Assembly: GCF_013868055.1 (NCBI RefSeq)
Contig: NZ_JACEOL010000038.1
Coordinates: 1-64,000, forward strand
Source of the DNA: Thermoactinomyces mirandus
GTDB taxonomy: Bacteria; Bacillota; Bacilli; Thermoactinomycetales; Thermoactinomycetaceae
DNA length: 64,000 nt
Direction: 5' to 3'
In this document: positions 9,093-17,031 of the stretch, one piece after another
How positions within the stretch are numbered: the first letter of the stretch is position 1
Layout: each line of letters starts with the position of its first letter
Notes under the pieces: model-generated
What the model was told of the DNA's origin: nothing
What the model saw: only the letters and a program-made list of their open reading frames with translations
The model's database searches: none
Program-made: the position numbers and the translations under genes

Positions 9093-9647
9093 TCAAAAAC
9101 CAGGCCTGTTCCGCTTGTATTCCACATCTTTGACATGGGAGCGGACATTGGCTGTCCTGGCTGCGACAAAGAAAAAGTCTGACAGGCGGTTCAAATAGCG
9201 GCGAACTTCATTATTGGTATCCTGTTCACGGCATAGCCTCACAACCAGGCGCTCGGCCCGGCGGGTAAGCCCCCGGCAAATATGGAGCGCAGAAGCCACA
9301 GGGGTGCCTCCCGGCAAAATAAACTGTCCCAGACTCGGGCATTCCTTGTCATATTGGTCAATCCATTTTTCCAACCGCCTGGTCATTGCGTCATTCACCT
9401 TGTATTTTCTTGTTTTTCCGGCCTGTGCCAAATCTCCGCCGGCATCAAATAACTCGTGCTGGATCTCTGTCAAGGCTCCGATCAGATCCTTATGAAGCCG
9501 GGGATCCATACGCATAATTGCTTCGCCGACAAAGGCATTCACCTCATCAACCGTTCCATAGGCTTCCACACGAATATCGTCTTTATCCACACGTCCGCCA
9601 ATAACGCCTGTTTTTCCTTCATCGCCTGTACGGGTATAAATTTTCAA
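9093..9647 (-). CDS. btuR: ATP:cob(I)alamin adenosyltransferase (PduO type)
   Basis: It transfers the adenosyl group of ATP to cob(I)alamin to make adenosylcobalamin. The N-terminal ATP-binding motif YTRTGDEGKTG, the VDEVNAFVG segment and the C-terminal RYLNRLSDFFFVAAR motif are characteristic. The TTG at 9647 gives the canonical MKIYTRTG start and has AGGTGTGA upstream. It is the last gene of the btuF-btuC-btuD-btuR operon, 19 nt after btuD, under the cobalamin riboswitch, the same order as yvrCBA-yvqK in Bacillus subtilis. Confidence 0.93.
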   Translation of the reverse strand: MKIYTRTGDEGKTGVIGGRVDKDDIRVEAYGTVDEVNAFVGEAIMRMDPRLHKDLIGALTEIQHELFDAGGDLAQAGKTRKYKVNDAMTRRLEKWIDQYDKECPSLGQFILPGGTPVASALHICRGLTRRAERLVVRLCREQDTNNEVRRYLNRLSDFFFVAARTANVRSHVKDVEYKRNRPGF

Positions 9648-9666
9648 GAGAATCACACCTCGCCAA

Positions 9667-10443
9667 TCAGCAGTTTGATGTTAAAAGGACCTGAGGAATA
9701 TGAAGTATGGGATGGTTTACAATAACCGGTCTGATCCCGTACACTTCTTCGACCAGCCGGGGTTCGATCACCTGCCTGATGGTTCCGTTTCTGACCTGTC
9801 TTCCTTCCTTTAAAACAAGAAGGGAATCACAGTACTGTGCCGCCAGATTCAAATCATGCAGCACGATAATCACCGTTAAAAAAGATTCCTTTTGCCATGC
9901 TTTCAGGCGGTCCAGCACGGCCAGCTGGTAGTGGATATCCAGGTAAGTGGTTGGTTCATCCAGCATCAGAAGCTTCGGTTCCTGCGCCATGACGCGCGCA
10001 ATGGAAACCCGTTGCCGTTCACCGCCGCTCAATTCGTTAAAACGGTGAAGTTTCATGTCCCGTGTCTCTGTTTCATCCATTACGCGGCAAACAATCCGTT
10101 CATCCTCCGGGGTCGGGCCAAAGAAAGACCGATGATAAGGATGGCGGCCCATCATGACAATTTCTTCTGCTGTAAACGAAAGGTCGGAAACTTGTTCCTG
10201 TGTCAGTACCGCCAGCTGTTTCGCCCTTTCCTGCAAGGAATACTCATGCAATGGTTTTTCCAGAAACAGGACTTCTCCCTGATCCGGCTTTTCCTCCCCG
10301 GACAATAAACGCAATAAGGTACTTTTTCCACTGCCATTCGGACCGATGATGCCCAGCATTTCTCCAGCCTTGACTTCAAGGGTTATATCATTCAGCACCC
10401 ACCACTGTCCCAGCTTTTTCGCCAGCCTTGTTGCCTTTAACAT
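9667..10443 (-). CDS. btuD: vitamin B12 ABC transporter ATP-binding protein
   Basis: A 258-aa FecE/BtuD-type ATPase that powers corrinoid import with BtuC. Walker A GPNGSGKST is at residues 34-42, signature LSGGERQR near 140, Walker B LLMLDEPTTYLD after it, then the H-loop VLHDLN. It follows btuC by 13 nt. Substrate assignment rests on the cobalamin riboswitch and the adenosyltransferase neighbour, because the ATPase alone could also serve iron complexes. Confidence 0.92.
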   Translation of the reverse strand: MLKATRLAKKLGQWWVLNDITLEVKAGEMLGIIGPNGSGKSTLLRLLSGEEKPDQGEVLFLEKPLHEYSLQERAKQLAVLTQEQVSDLSFTAEEIVMMGRHPYHRSFFGPTPEDERIVCRVMDETETRDMKLHRFNELSGGERQRVSIARVMAQEPKLLMLDEPTTYLDIHYQLAVLDRLKAWQKESFLTVIIVLHDLNLAAQYCDSLLVLKEGRQVRNGTIRQVIEPRLVEEVYGIRPVIVNHPILHIPQVLLTSNC

Positions 10444-10456
10444 TTATTGTCTCCTT

Positions 10457-11488
10457 TCATGCCCTGCCTTTCAGATATTTACGCAAAATGCCCGCGAAAA
10501 AAGGAGCCCCCACAAACGCCGTTATCACACCAATCGGAAGTTCTGCAGGCGCAAGAAGAATACGGGCAAATATGTCCGCCCAGATCAGGAAAGAGGCTCC
10601 CGCCAGTGCCGATAAAGGCAATAACAGCCGATGGTCGGCGCCGGTCAGCATCCGCATCACATGGGGGATAATCAGCCCGACAAATCCAATCATTCCTGAT
10701 ACCGCCACCGCCGCGCTGGTCATCAGGGAAGCAGCTATGAGCAAACCGACACGCAGCTTCTCTACATGAACACCAAGATGAACCGCAGACCGCTCCCCGA
10801 GCGCAAATAAATTGAGCTCCTGGGCAAACCACCAGCAAATCAGGAAACCCGCCAGGAAAAAAGGAAGCACGACACCGATATGCTGCCATCCGCGAAACGA
10901 AAAGCTGCCCATCAGCCAAAACTGAATGCGTTGCAATTCATCCGGCGAAAGTGATATGGCCAATGTTAACAACGCACTGAAAAAAGCCTGTACAACCACG
11001 CCTGCCAGGATTAATGCAGTCGCCTGGGAAGCTCCGCGCCCATTTCCAAGCCGGAGCACCAGAAAAAGAGCAAGACAGGCTCCGACAAACGCAAATAACG
11101 GCAATGTCCAGTTGAAAAAAACGGCTGTGCCCCATCCGGTCACAATCGCCAGTACTGCCCCTACCGCAGCGCCTGAAGAAACTCCCAAAATATATGGATC
11201 AGCCAGATGATTTTTTAAGAGCCCTTGATAAACCGTTCCTGCAGTGGCCAAAATGGCTCCAACCAGCCCAACCAGCAGGACACGTGGCAACCGCAATTGC
11301 CAGATAATCGCTGCATCCGCTTCATCAAGACCAGGACATGCCATCAATCCGGTCTCTCGCAAGACAATTTTCCATACCGTCCAAAAACCGACATCCGTAC
11401 TTCCAAGGAAAACCCCAAAAGAAATGGAGAAAAGAAGAGCGAGAAACAAACCTCCGCTCCAAAAAAACATTTTTCTTTTCAGGATCAT
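10457..11488 (-). CDS. btuC: vitamin B12 ABC transporter permease (FecCD family)
   Basis: A 343-aa polytopic permease, about ten membrane helices, with the conserved coupling loop GMIGFVGLIIPHVMRMLTG and the N-terminal RLPRVLLVGLVGAILATAG motif. It overlaps btuF by four bases (ATGA), indicating translational coupling. It forms the membrane channel for corrinoids with BtuD and receives ligand from BtuF. Confidence 0.93.
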   Translation of the reverse strand: MILKRKMFFWSGGLFLALLFSISFGVFLGSTDVGFWTVWKIVLRETGLMACPGLDEADAAIIWQLRLPRVLLVGLVGAILATAGTVYQGLLKNHLADPYILGVSSGAAVGAVLAIVTGWGTAVFFNWTLPLFAFVGACLALFLVLRLGNGRGASQATALILAGVVVQAFFSALLTLAISLSPDELQRIQFWLMGSFSFRGWQHIGVVLPFFLAGFLICWWFAQELNLFALGERSAVHLGVHVEKLRVGLLIAASLMTSAAVAVSGMIGFVGLIIPHVMRMLTGADHRLLLPLSALAGASFLIWADIFARILLAPAELPIGVITAFVGAPFFAGILRKYLKGRA

Positions 11489-12444
11489 TTTTCTTTGTCA
11501 CCGAATTTTTCGGGATACAGAACTTTTGCCATTTGCTCCACACCCTGGTAGATCCGTGGTCCCGGGCGGTTGAGAAGATCGGGATTCAACGCATAAACCC
11601 GATTTTCCCTGACAGCTGAAATGGACTGCCAGCCTTCTCTCTTCTTGATCTCTTCCACACCACCATAGGTTGTCAGGATCACATCCGGATTCCACTTGAC
11701 CACTTGCTCAGGAGAAACTTTCGGCCATCCCTTGAGGCTCGCGGCCACATTCCTGCCCCCTGCCAGCCCGATCAGTTCGTTCATGAAGGTGTCTCCCCCA
11801 ACCGTATACAGGTTGGAATCCAGTTCAAACCATACTTTGGCCCTCCGGTCTTCAGGAATGTTGACAACTTTCCCGTAGATGGTCCGTGCTTCTTTTTCCA
11901 TGTTGGCCACCAGGATGTCTGCTTCTCTGGCCCGGTTGGTTGCGAGGGATACCAAATGAATCGCTTCGTAAACCCCTTTGATCGATTGGGAATCGGTTAC
12001 CAGAACAGGAATGCCCATATTTCTCAACTGGTCCAGCGCTTCTTTTTCATTGCCTGAATTGGCAACAACCAAATCCGGCTTCAACGAAACCACTTTTTCC
12101 ACATTGATCTTAAAGCTTCCAACCTTTGGAAGTTTCCTGGCCTGTGCCGGATAATCATCCTGGTCGGTTACGCCGACCACCTGCTCCCCTGCCCCCAGGG
12201 CAAACAGAATTTCTGTATTGCTTGGCATAAGGGAAACAATCCGTTCAGGTTCTTTTTCCAGTTTCACCTTATTGGCTGCCTGGTCTTTCAATTCGAGCGG
12301 ATAATTGATACTCCGGGGCTTGACCGGCGAATTGACGGCGGCAGACTGATGATCCGCTCCATTTTGTGCGGCACAGCCGGTTAATCCCCATATGAAGACA
12401 AACGCCAATAAAAGAGTAAGCAACCTGACCCCAAACCGTTTCAT
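11485..12444 (-). CDS. btuF: corrinoid-binding lipoprotein
   Basis: A 319-aa substrate-binding lipoprotein: signal peptide with lipobox LTGC (C24), then a BtuF/FhuD-type periplasmic-binding domain with PERIVSLMPSNTEILFALGAG and GVTDQDDYPAQARKLPKVG. It captures cobalamin outside the cell and delivers it to BtuCD. The ATG at 12444 follows AGAGGAGAAG. It is the first gene of the operon, directly behind the riboswitch terminator. Confidence 0.93.
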   Translation of the reverse strand: MKRFGVRLLTLLLAFVFIWGLTGCAAQNGADHQSAAVNSPVKPRSINYPLELKDQAANKVKLEKEPERIVSLMPSNTEILFALGAGEQVVGVTDQDDYPAQARKLPKVGSFKINVEKVVSLKPDLVVANSGNEKEALDQLRNMGIPVLVTDSQSIKGVYEAIHLVSLATNRAREADILVANMEKEARTIYGKVVNIPEDRRAKVWFELDSNLYTVGGDTFMNELIGLAGGRNVAASLKGWPKVSPEQVVKWNPDVILTTYGGVEEIKKREGWQSISAVRENRVYALNPDLLNRPGPRIYQGVEQMAKVLYPEKFGDKEK

Positions 12445-12467
12445 TTTTTCTTCTCCTCTCTCTCAAT

Positions 12468-12496
12468 AAAAAAACCTGTGCTTTTCGGAGCACAGG
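12468..12496 (-). terminator. cobalamin riboswitch expression-platform terminator
   Basis: On the minus strand CCTGTGCT and AGCACAGG form an 8-bp stem (arms 12489-12496 and 12475-12482), followed by seven Ts, about 24 nt before the btuF start. The TAACTCCTGTGCT strand just upstream could join an alternative antiterminator. Confidence 0.88.
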
Positions 12497-12509
12497 AGTT
12501 ACAGGCATG

Positions 12510-12562
12510 CAAAAACACTTTCTCTTTGAATTGCAGCAAATCCCTGGCAAAGAGAAAAGTGC
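12510..12562 (-). ncRNA. long hairpin inside the cobalamin leader
   Basis: CACTTT-CTCTTTG and CAAAGAG-AAAAGTG pair over about 13 bp around a 19-nt loop, between the aptamer and the terminator. It may be part of the expression platform or a transcript-stability element. Confidence 0.55.
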
Positions 12563-12604
12563 ACACGTATCTCCTCACCTCCGAAGGAGAACGCAAGCAA
12601 ACAG

Positions 12605-12775
12605 AAAAGGCAGGTCTCCTGGCTTGTGGATCATCGTCAGGCTCGCCTTCCCATTTCTAAGCGAAACAGTGGCCATCGTGAGCCGTCCTTTCCAGATACA
12701 GTGGCGGGGCCGCGCCGGATTCGCACCGGTCTTCCCTCTTTTCTTTCTCCTTGTGGAAAAAGACCTTTTCTTCTA
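12605..12775 (-). ncRNA. cobalamin riboswitch aptamer
   Basis: The minus strand carries the class core: GGGAAGACCGGTGCGAATCC, then GCGCGGCCCCGCCACTGT, and near the 3' end the B12-box-like GCCAGGAGACCTGCC. Together with the downstream terminator and btuF this is a transcription-terminating, adenosylcobalamin-repressed switch. Boundaries are approximate. Confidence 0.93.
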
Positions 12776-12793
12776 TTCACTTCGTTCGTTATC

Positions 12794-12822
12794 ATTATAA
12801 AAGAAAGGGGTTTTGGTTGCAA
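12794..12822 (-). promoter_or_regulatory. promoter of the cobalamin riboswitch/btu operon
   Basis: On the minus strand TTGCAA (12822-12817) and TATAAT (12799-12794) are spaced exactly 17 bp apart, just upstream of the aptamer. Confidence 0.8.
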
Positions 12823-12847
12823 TTTTCTCACGGAAGGAGATGTTATT

Positions 12848-13687
12848 TTGCGCAAGAAATGTTTTTCGTTTGAACTAGGCAAAGAAAACCGTATTATTCG
12901 TGGTGATATTCATCTTTCAGGATCTGACCGGCCAGCACCCGTTATCTTGATTTGTCACGGATTTAAGGGATTCAAAAATTGGGGTTTTTTCCCCGTATTG
13001 GCTGAAAAATTGGCAGAAGCCGGTTTTATTGCCATTTCTTTCAATTTTTCAATGAACGGCGTAGGAGACGATTTGCAAAACTTTACGGAACTCGAGAAAT
13101 TTTCGCGAAATACCTTCAGCCGGGAACAGGAAGATATCTCCTTTCTGGTAGAAAAGATCAAACAGGGAAACCTTCCTTTTGCCGAAGCGATGGATCATGA
13201 ACGCATCGGAATCATGGGTCACAGCCGTGGCGGAGGAAACAGCCTGATCTATGCATTGGATCATCCTGAAAACATTAACGCCGTTACGATCTGGAACAGC
13301 ATTCACCGTGTCGATTTTTTTGCTCCCGAACTGATCAGCGAAATCGAAAAAAAAGGCGTTGGCTATATTACCAATGCGCGTACCGGCCAGCTTTTGCCCA
13401 TCAGCCGTGAAGTGCTGGAAGATATCAAACAAAATGATAAACGTTTTGCCATCCTGAACCGGGTGTCCGATCTTCAAAGTCCGCTTTTCATCGTTCAGGG
13501 CGGGGAAGATATTCCCGGTTTGATGGAAGGGGCCAAAAAAATAAATGATCGTGCTCCCAAATCCTTATTACATATCATCCCCAGCGCCAATCACACAATG
13601 AAAGCCGTTCATCCACTCAAGGAAATGACTCCGGAACTGGAAGAAGCCATTCAGGAAACTGCCGCCTTTTTCAAAAAGCATCTTTGA
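12848..13687 (+). CDS. alpha/beta hydrolase
   Basis: A 279-aa cytoplasmic hydrolase of the dienelactone-hydrolase/acyl-peptidase-like type. The oxyanion HGFKGFKNWGFF follows strand 3, the nucleophile elbow GHSRGGG has S126, and SANHTMKAVHP near the C terminus offers the catalytic His. The start is TTG 12848, with GGAAGGAGATG upstream; longer in-frame starts would lie inside the cobalamin promoter region on the other strand. Substrate is unknown. It is monocistronic and divergent from the btu operon. Confidence 0.87.
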   Translation: MRKKCFSFELGKENRIIRGDIHLSGSDRPAPVILICHGFKGFKNWGFFPVLAEKLAEAGFIAISFNFSMNGVGDDLQNFTELEKFSRNTFSREQEDISFLVEKIKQGNLPFAEAMDHERIGIMGHSRGGGNSLIYALDHPENINAVTIWNSIHRVDFFAPELISEIEKKGVGYITNARTGQLLPISREVLEDIKQNDKRFAILNRVSDLQSPLFIVQGGEDIPGLMEGAKKINDRAPKSLLHIIPSANHTMKAVHPLKEMTPELEEAIQETAAFFKKHL

Positions 13688-13768
13688 CAGGATTGACGGA
13701 AATCCCCTTTTACCCGGATATAATAATGTAAGACGGTTTGAAACTTATTATAAAAGCAGGTGAATGAA

Positions 13769-14098
13769 ATGGAATCACAACATCCATCTTCGCATGATGA
13801 CACCTGTAATCCTGGTTCCTGTCGAAAAAGCCATCATCCCGAAAAAGTGAAAAATAATCTGATATCAAGGCTGAACCGGATTGAAGGACAGATTCGCGGA
13901 GTAAAGAAAATGATCGACAACGATATTTACTGTGATGATATTCTCAATCAGATCGCGGCAATCCAATCCGCTTTAAACAGTGTCGGAAAAATTCTTCTGG
14001 AGGGCCACATGCGCAGTTGTGTTGTGGAACGTTTGCAGGAAGGTGATCTGGAAGTAATCGATGAGCTGATGATCACAATAAAGAAATTGATGAAATAG
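13769..14098 (+). CDS. CsoR-family metal-sensing repressor
   Basis: A 109-aa all-helical DUF156 repressor. The Cys-His-Cys metal site of the copper-sensing branch is present as C55 (DIYCDD), H80 and C84 (EGHMRSC), so Cu(I) is the likeliest effector. An unusual N-terminal extension rich in His, Ser and Cys (residues 1-24, with C13 and C18) may add a second metal or persulfide-reactive site. ATG 13769 follows AGCAGG by 8 nt. No copper ATPase or chaperone is adjacent, so its targets must lie elsewhere. Confidence 0.9.
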   Translation: MESQHPSSHDDTCNPGSCRKSHHPEKVKNNLISRLNRIEGQIRGVKKMIDNDIYCDDILNQIAAIQSALNSVGKILLEGHMRSCVVERLQEGDLEVIDELMITIKKLMK

Positions 14099-14115
14099 AT
14101 TCTCACTTTTTATAA

Positions 14116-14151
14116 AAGCAAACAGGCTGGCTTTTGCCAACCTGTTTGCTC
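14116..14151. terminator. strong hairpin after the CsoR gene
   Basis: AGCAAACAGG pairs with CCTGTTTGCT, with an inner TGGC/GCCA, about 14 bp in all. There is no T tract on the plus side, while TTTTAT follows on the minus side, so it may be bidirectional. Confidence 0.55.
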
Positions 14152-14154
14152 AAG

Positions 14155-14340
14155 GGGGTCAAACGTTTTGGATTTCTACTTGTTTTAAGTATTTGAGAAC
14201 ATCCGGATCTAGAAAATTTCAAGTCCAATTATTAAATTTTAGTAGTTGATCACCTGGTACAACAACTTGTAGTGTATTTTCCGGTTCTCTATCTATTATA
14301 ACGTTAATCCCCCCTGAAAAGTTTCGGGAAAAACAAAAAA
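14155..14340 (-). pseudogene. decayed fragment of an unidentified protein
   Basis: One minus-strand frame reads SRNFSGGINVIIDREPENTL, continuing VVVPGDQLLKFNNWT, then an in-frame TGA, then NFLDPDVLKYLKQVEIQNV and a stop. There is no start codon or ribosome binding site. The GGINVIID...PG...FNNW pattern faintly recalls C-terminal domains of secreted polymorphic toxins, but I cannot assign it. The surrounding DNA is AT-rich and otherwise empty. Confidence 0.3.
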
Positions 14341-14374
14341 ATAAAATCAATTTTTCCGGATCTTGTCTGCATGG

Positions 14375-15256
14375 CTAAAACATCACGGATGCACTGTTGC
14401 TTTCAAAAATCTTGATAGCCTGTTTTTCTCTCATATATACCAAATAACGTGTATATAGTCTCCACATGATCTGCCAGTCTTCATCCACATCGGACTTGTA
14501 AACAATATTGAGCCCCATCGCTTTGGCTTCTTCATATCCAATGACCGAGCCGTGATTTGGATATTTGTCAATATTGATCAAGGTTTCTGCGATCCGCTTT
14601 GCTTTGAGCGGATTGTTTTTATGCATGGAACGGCTCAGCCATTTGATTGCCAAACGTTTTGAATGTTCAATCGATTTATGACAAAAATCAATCAATGCGG
14701 CGTCAACACCTTGCAAAAAGGGGAGGTAAGCCGAATTGAGAGGTTGTCCATTCACATGTTCTTTTTTGATCATCTCCAGTCCATTCAGAAAAGCCTGGGC
14801 TGGCCTGTACTGGTAGCCAAGCACGGTCGGAATGGAAACTTGCGGGTCAATCGGCCCCAGTTCTGAAGTGTTGCTCATCAGAATTTCATCGGCAGACAAA
14901 CTGATTAACGTCGCGGCGCTTTTGGCAGCCTGCGGCACAACAACCCGAAGGTGCTTCGCTTTGGATAACAGGGTATGCACCAATGTTTCAGCCGCATTGG
15001 GATCGCCCCCAGGGCTCTCAATGATCAAATCCACATCGCTTTGATCATCCAGGGATGCAACAATCTCATAAAACGGAGCAATATCTTCCCGGGTGATCGC
15101 ACTGTCCGGATGAGTCAGATTGGATATATAAACAAGTATCCTTCGCCCCGTAATTTTTTCAAGTTCTTTCATCAACGCTTGCCGTTCATACCGGTCACGG
15201 TGAATGGCATGATAGAGTGGACTCTGCTTCGGCATTGGAATTTGTTGTTGATCCAT
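14375..15256 (-). CDS. SDH/SppA-like serine protease of the Clp-protease fold
   Basis: A 293-aa protein of the serine-dehydrogenase-proteinase (SDH_sah) family. It has IIESPGGDPNAAETLV (oxyanion Gly pair after S81), the nucleophile segment AAKSAATLISLSADEI (S113), and SNTSELGPIDPQ, as in ClpP-class peptidases. No signal peptide is visible, although some relatives are membrane-associated. ATG 15256 has AAGGAGA upstream; an upstream in-frame ATG at 15298 would overlap the preceding small gene. It lies 16 nt after that 56-aa gene, so the two form an operon. Substrates are unknown. Confidence 0.85.
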   Translation of the reverse strand: MDQQQIPMPKQSPLYHAIHRDRYERQALMKELEKITGRRILVYISNLTHPDSAITREDIAPFYEIVASLDDQSDVDLIIESPGGDPNAAETLVHTLLSKAKHLRVVVPQAAKSAATLISLSADEILMSNTSELGPIDPQVSIPTVLGYQYRPAQAFLNGLEMIKKEHVNGQPLNSAYLPFLQGVDAALIDFCHKSIEHSKRLAIKWLSRSMHKNNPLKAKRIAETLINIDKYPNHGSVIGYEEAKAMGLNIVYKSDVDEDWQIMWRLYTRYLVYMREKQAIKIFESNSASVMF

Positions 15257-15272
15257 GGAATCTCCTTCTTTA

Positions 15273-15443
15273 TCATTGTTCTTTAAACGGCCGGCCATAT
15301 AACTTTTCTTTTGACGGCCTGATTCCCATCGCCTCGATATCCTTCTTCAGCTTTAGCAGGGATTTGGCGAAAATTTCAATTTCGTTTTGGGTTTTGTCGC
15401 CGGAAGTCAATTCTTTTTTAGCAGTCAGCAAAGTATCCAACAT
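15273..15443 (-). CDS. small hypothetical protein (56 aa) upstream of SDH-type protease
   Basis: ATG 15443 is preceded by GGAGGGG and the frame runs 56 codons to TGA 15273-15275. The product is Lys-rich and probably helical (MLDTLLTAKKELTSGDK start), with a basic C terminus. Its stop is 16 nt before the protease start and a good promoter stands upstream, so it is the leader gene of this two-gene unit. I do not recognise the family; adaptor or antitoxin-like roles would be guesses. Confidence 0.7.
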   Translation of the reverse strand: MLDTLLTAKKELTSGDKTQNEIEIFAKSLLKLKKDIEAMGIRPSKEKLYGRPFKEQ

Positions 15444-15484
15444 GGCTTACTCCCCTCCTTCTCACAGCTTTATGCTCCCTTTTC

Positions 15485-15512
15485 AGTATACTATATGCGA
15501 TCCCTTTTCCAA
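15485..15512 (-). promoter_or_regulatory. promoter of the small gene-protease operon
   Basis: On the minus strand TTGGAA (15512-15507) and TATACT (15490-15485) are spaced 16 bp apart, about 40 bp before the start at 15443. Confidence 0.65.
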
Positions 15513-15638
15513 AAGACCACAGCATTTTGTTCATTCTTTGTTTAATCGTCCCGATCTGTGCTCCTGTGCCAATCTGTTGTTCCCCGGGGACATTTTTGCT
15601 AGACTGATTATATTCCATTAAAAAGAGGGAGATTATCA

Positions 15639-16433
15639 GTGAAGCGAACCGGATATTTAAAACCTCTTCAACATCAGCTTTCCGACCCGATCCATTACGA
15701 GCTTAAAGTGGATGAACATACCATATCACTGAACGAACATTTGGGAAAAGAAATGGAAATCCAGTTTCTTGATGAATTGACATGCCAATTTTGCGGCCGG
15801 AAAACGAAAAAGTTTTATGGGGGCAACAGTGCCTGTTTTTCCTGTTTCAAAAATTTACCGGATAATGATATTTGCATTATCAAACCGGAACTGTGCCATT
15901 TTCATGAAGGAACCTGCCGCGACGGTTCATTTGCCGAACACCATTGCATGAGCACCCATATTGTGTACTTGGCCCTGTCCAGCGAAATTAAAGTCGGTAT
16001 CACCAGAAAAAACAACCATATCCGGCGCTGGATTGACCAAGGGGCCGTTCAGGCTTTGCCGATTATGGAGGTTCCAACACGAAAAGATGCCGGGGATGCG
16101 GAAACTTTTCTGGCGCAGTTTATCAAGGATAAGACCAATTGGCGCAAAATGCTCAAGAACGAAGTAAGCGATGCAAACCTGTACCAGACAAGAAAAGAAC
16201 TGATCGGCAAATTGCCGAAACACTTTCAGCAGTTTGTTCTTCCGGAAATGGAGATTTATCATTTCAATTATCCGCAAATTGAAGTACCGGACAAGATCAA
16301 GTCCTTATCTTTCAATAAAGAACAGGCCATCCGGGGAAGGCTGATCGGGGTCAAAGCACAATATTTGCTGTTTGATACGGGTGTGTTTCAGGTTCGGAAA
16401 CACACGGGCTATAAGGTTTCGGTTTCAATTTAA
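15639..16433 (+). CDS. DUF2797 zinc-ribbon protein
   Basis: A 264-aa soluble protein. A zinc ribbon is visible as CxxC (C49, C52) and CxxC (C66, C69), followed by a conserved YLALSSEIKVGITR block resembling a GIY-YIG-like fold, then a basic helical region. The GTG start at 15639 follows GAGGGA by 8 nt. The family is widespread, with no established function; nucleic-acid binding is a reasonable inference. It converges with the PlsY-like gene, stops 6 nt apart, with no terminator between. Confidence 0.88.
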   Translation: MKRTGYLKPLQHQLSDPIHYELKVDEHTISLNEHLGKEMEIQFLDELTCQFCGRKTKKFYGGNSACFSCFKNLPDNDICIIKPELCHFHEGTCRDGSFAEHHCMSTHIVYLALSSEIKVGITRKNNHIRRWIDQGAVQALPIMEVPTRKDAGDAETFLAQFIKDKTNWRKMLKNEVSDANLYQTRKELIGKLPKHFQQFVLPEMEIYHFNYPQIEVPDKIKSLSFNKEQAIRGRLIGVKAQYLLFDTGVFQVRKHTGYKVSVSI

Positions 16434-16439
16434 TCCTTA

Positions 16440-16997
16440 CTAATTTATCCGGCGGAATGGATTTTTAAACCGGTATGGCGGTTCAATCTTTCGTCGTACC
16501 CTCCGCCATTTTGGTTTGGTTCTCAGGAAAATCAGTCCTCCCACGATCAGAATCGCAACCAGGGCGTAAAAATGGGTAGCCAATACGAGACCCAAAAGGA
16601 TCATCGCAATCGTTGTAAGTAATGTGGAAATAAACAGGTAGCGCGTAGCCAGCAGGCTGATCACGTAAACGATGATTCCAAACAAGATGAGCATGGGGCT
16701 TAAAATCAACAATGCCCCGGCGGCAACAGACAATCCGTACCCGCCGCGAAATCCCAAAAAAACGGAATACATGCTTCCAACCACAACCAGAATCGCCGCA
16801 AGGCAGGCCCCCGGCCAGCCGCCCAAGGCGAGGCCAAACAGGGTAACTGCCATCCCTTTTACCAGGTCAACCACGATCACCAGAAAGATTTCGCGCCGAT
16901 GTAATGTAAAATGACTGGGTGACCGTCCCAACGCCCACAGATGCAGGGGAAGGGCGCCTGTCAAATAAGCGGCAACCATAATTATCAGAAATTTCAC
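16440..16997 (-). CDS. divergent PlsY-like membrane protein
   Basis: A 185-aa protein with about five membrane helices and a very basic C terminus. It aligns with glycerol-3-phosphate acyltransferase PlsY at YLTGALP, DLVKGMAVTLFG and VFLGFRGGYGLSVAAG. Canonical motifs are damaged: the GSGNxGxTN loop is absent, the His of the GHxxPVF motif is Ser (GSMYSVF), and the catalytic GGKG Lys is Tyr (GGYG). It is probably not an acyltransferase and may bind lipid or have a new role. A true PlsY should exist elsewhere. Confidence 0.75.
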   Translation of the reverse strand: MKFLIIMVAAYLTGALPLHLWALGRSPSHFTLHRREIFLVIVVDLVKGMAVTLFGLALGGWPGACLAAILVVVGSMYSVFLGFRGGYGLSVAAGALLILSPMLILFGIIVYVISLLATRYLFISTLLTTIAMILLGLVLATHFYALVAILIVGGLIFLRTKPKWRRVRRKIEPPYRFKNPFRRIN

Positions 16998-17031
16998 AAC
17001 CAGACCCTCCTTTCCTCTTCAGTCCCATTTC

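Noticed and set aside
13684-13735. TTGACA and TATAAT before the CsoR gene
   Set aside because: The elements are real sequence, but none of the -35 candidates lies 16-18 bp from the TATAAT, so I did not list a promoter.
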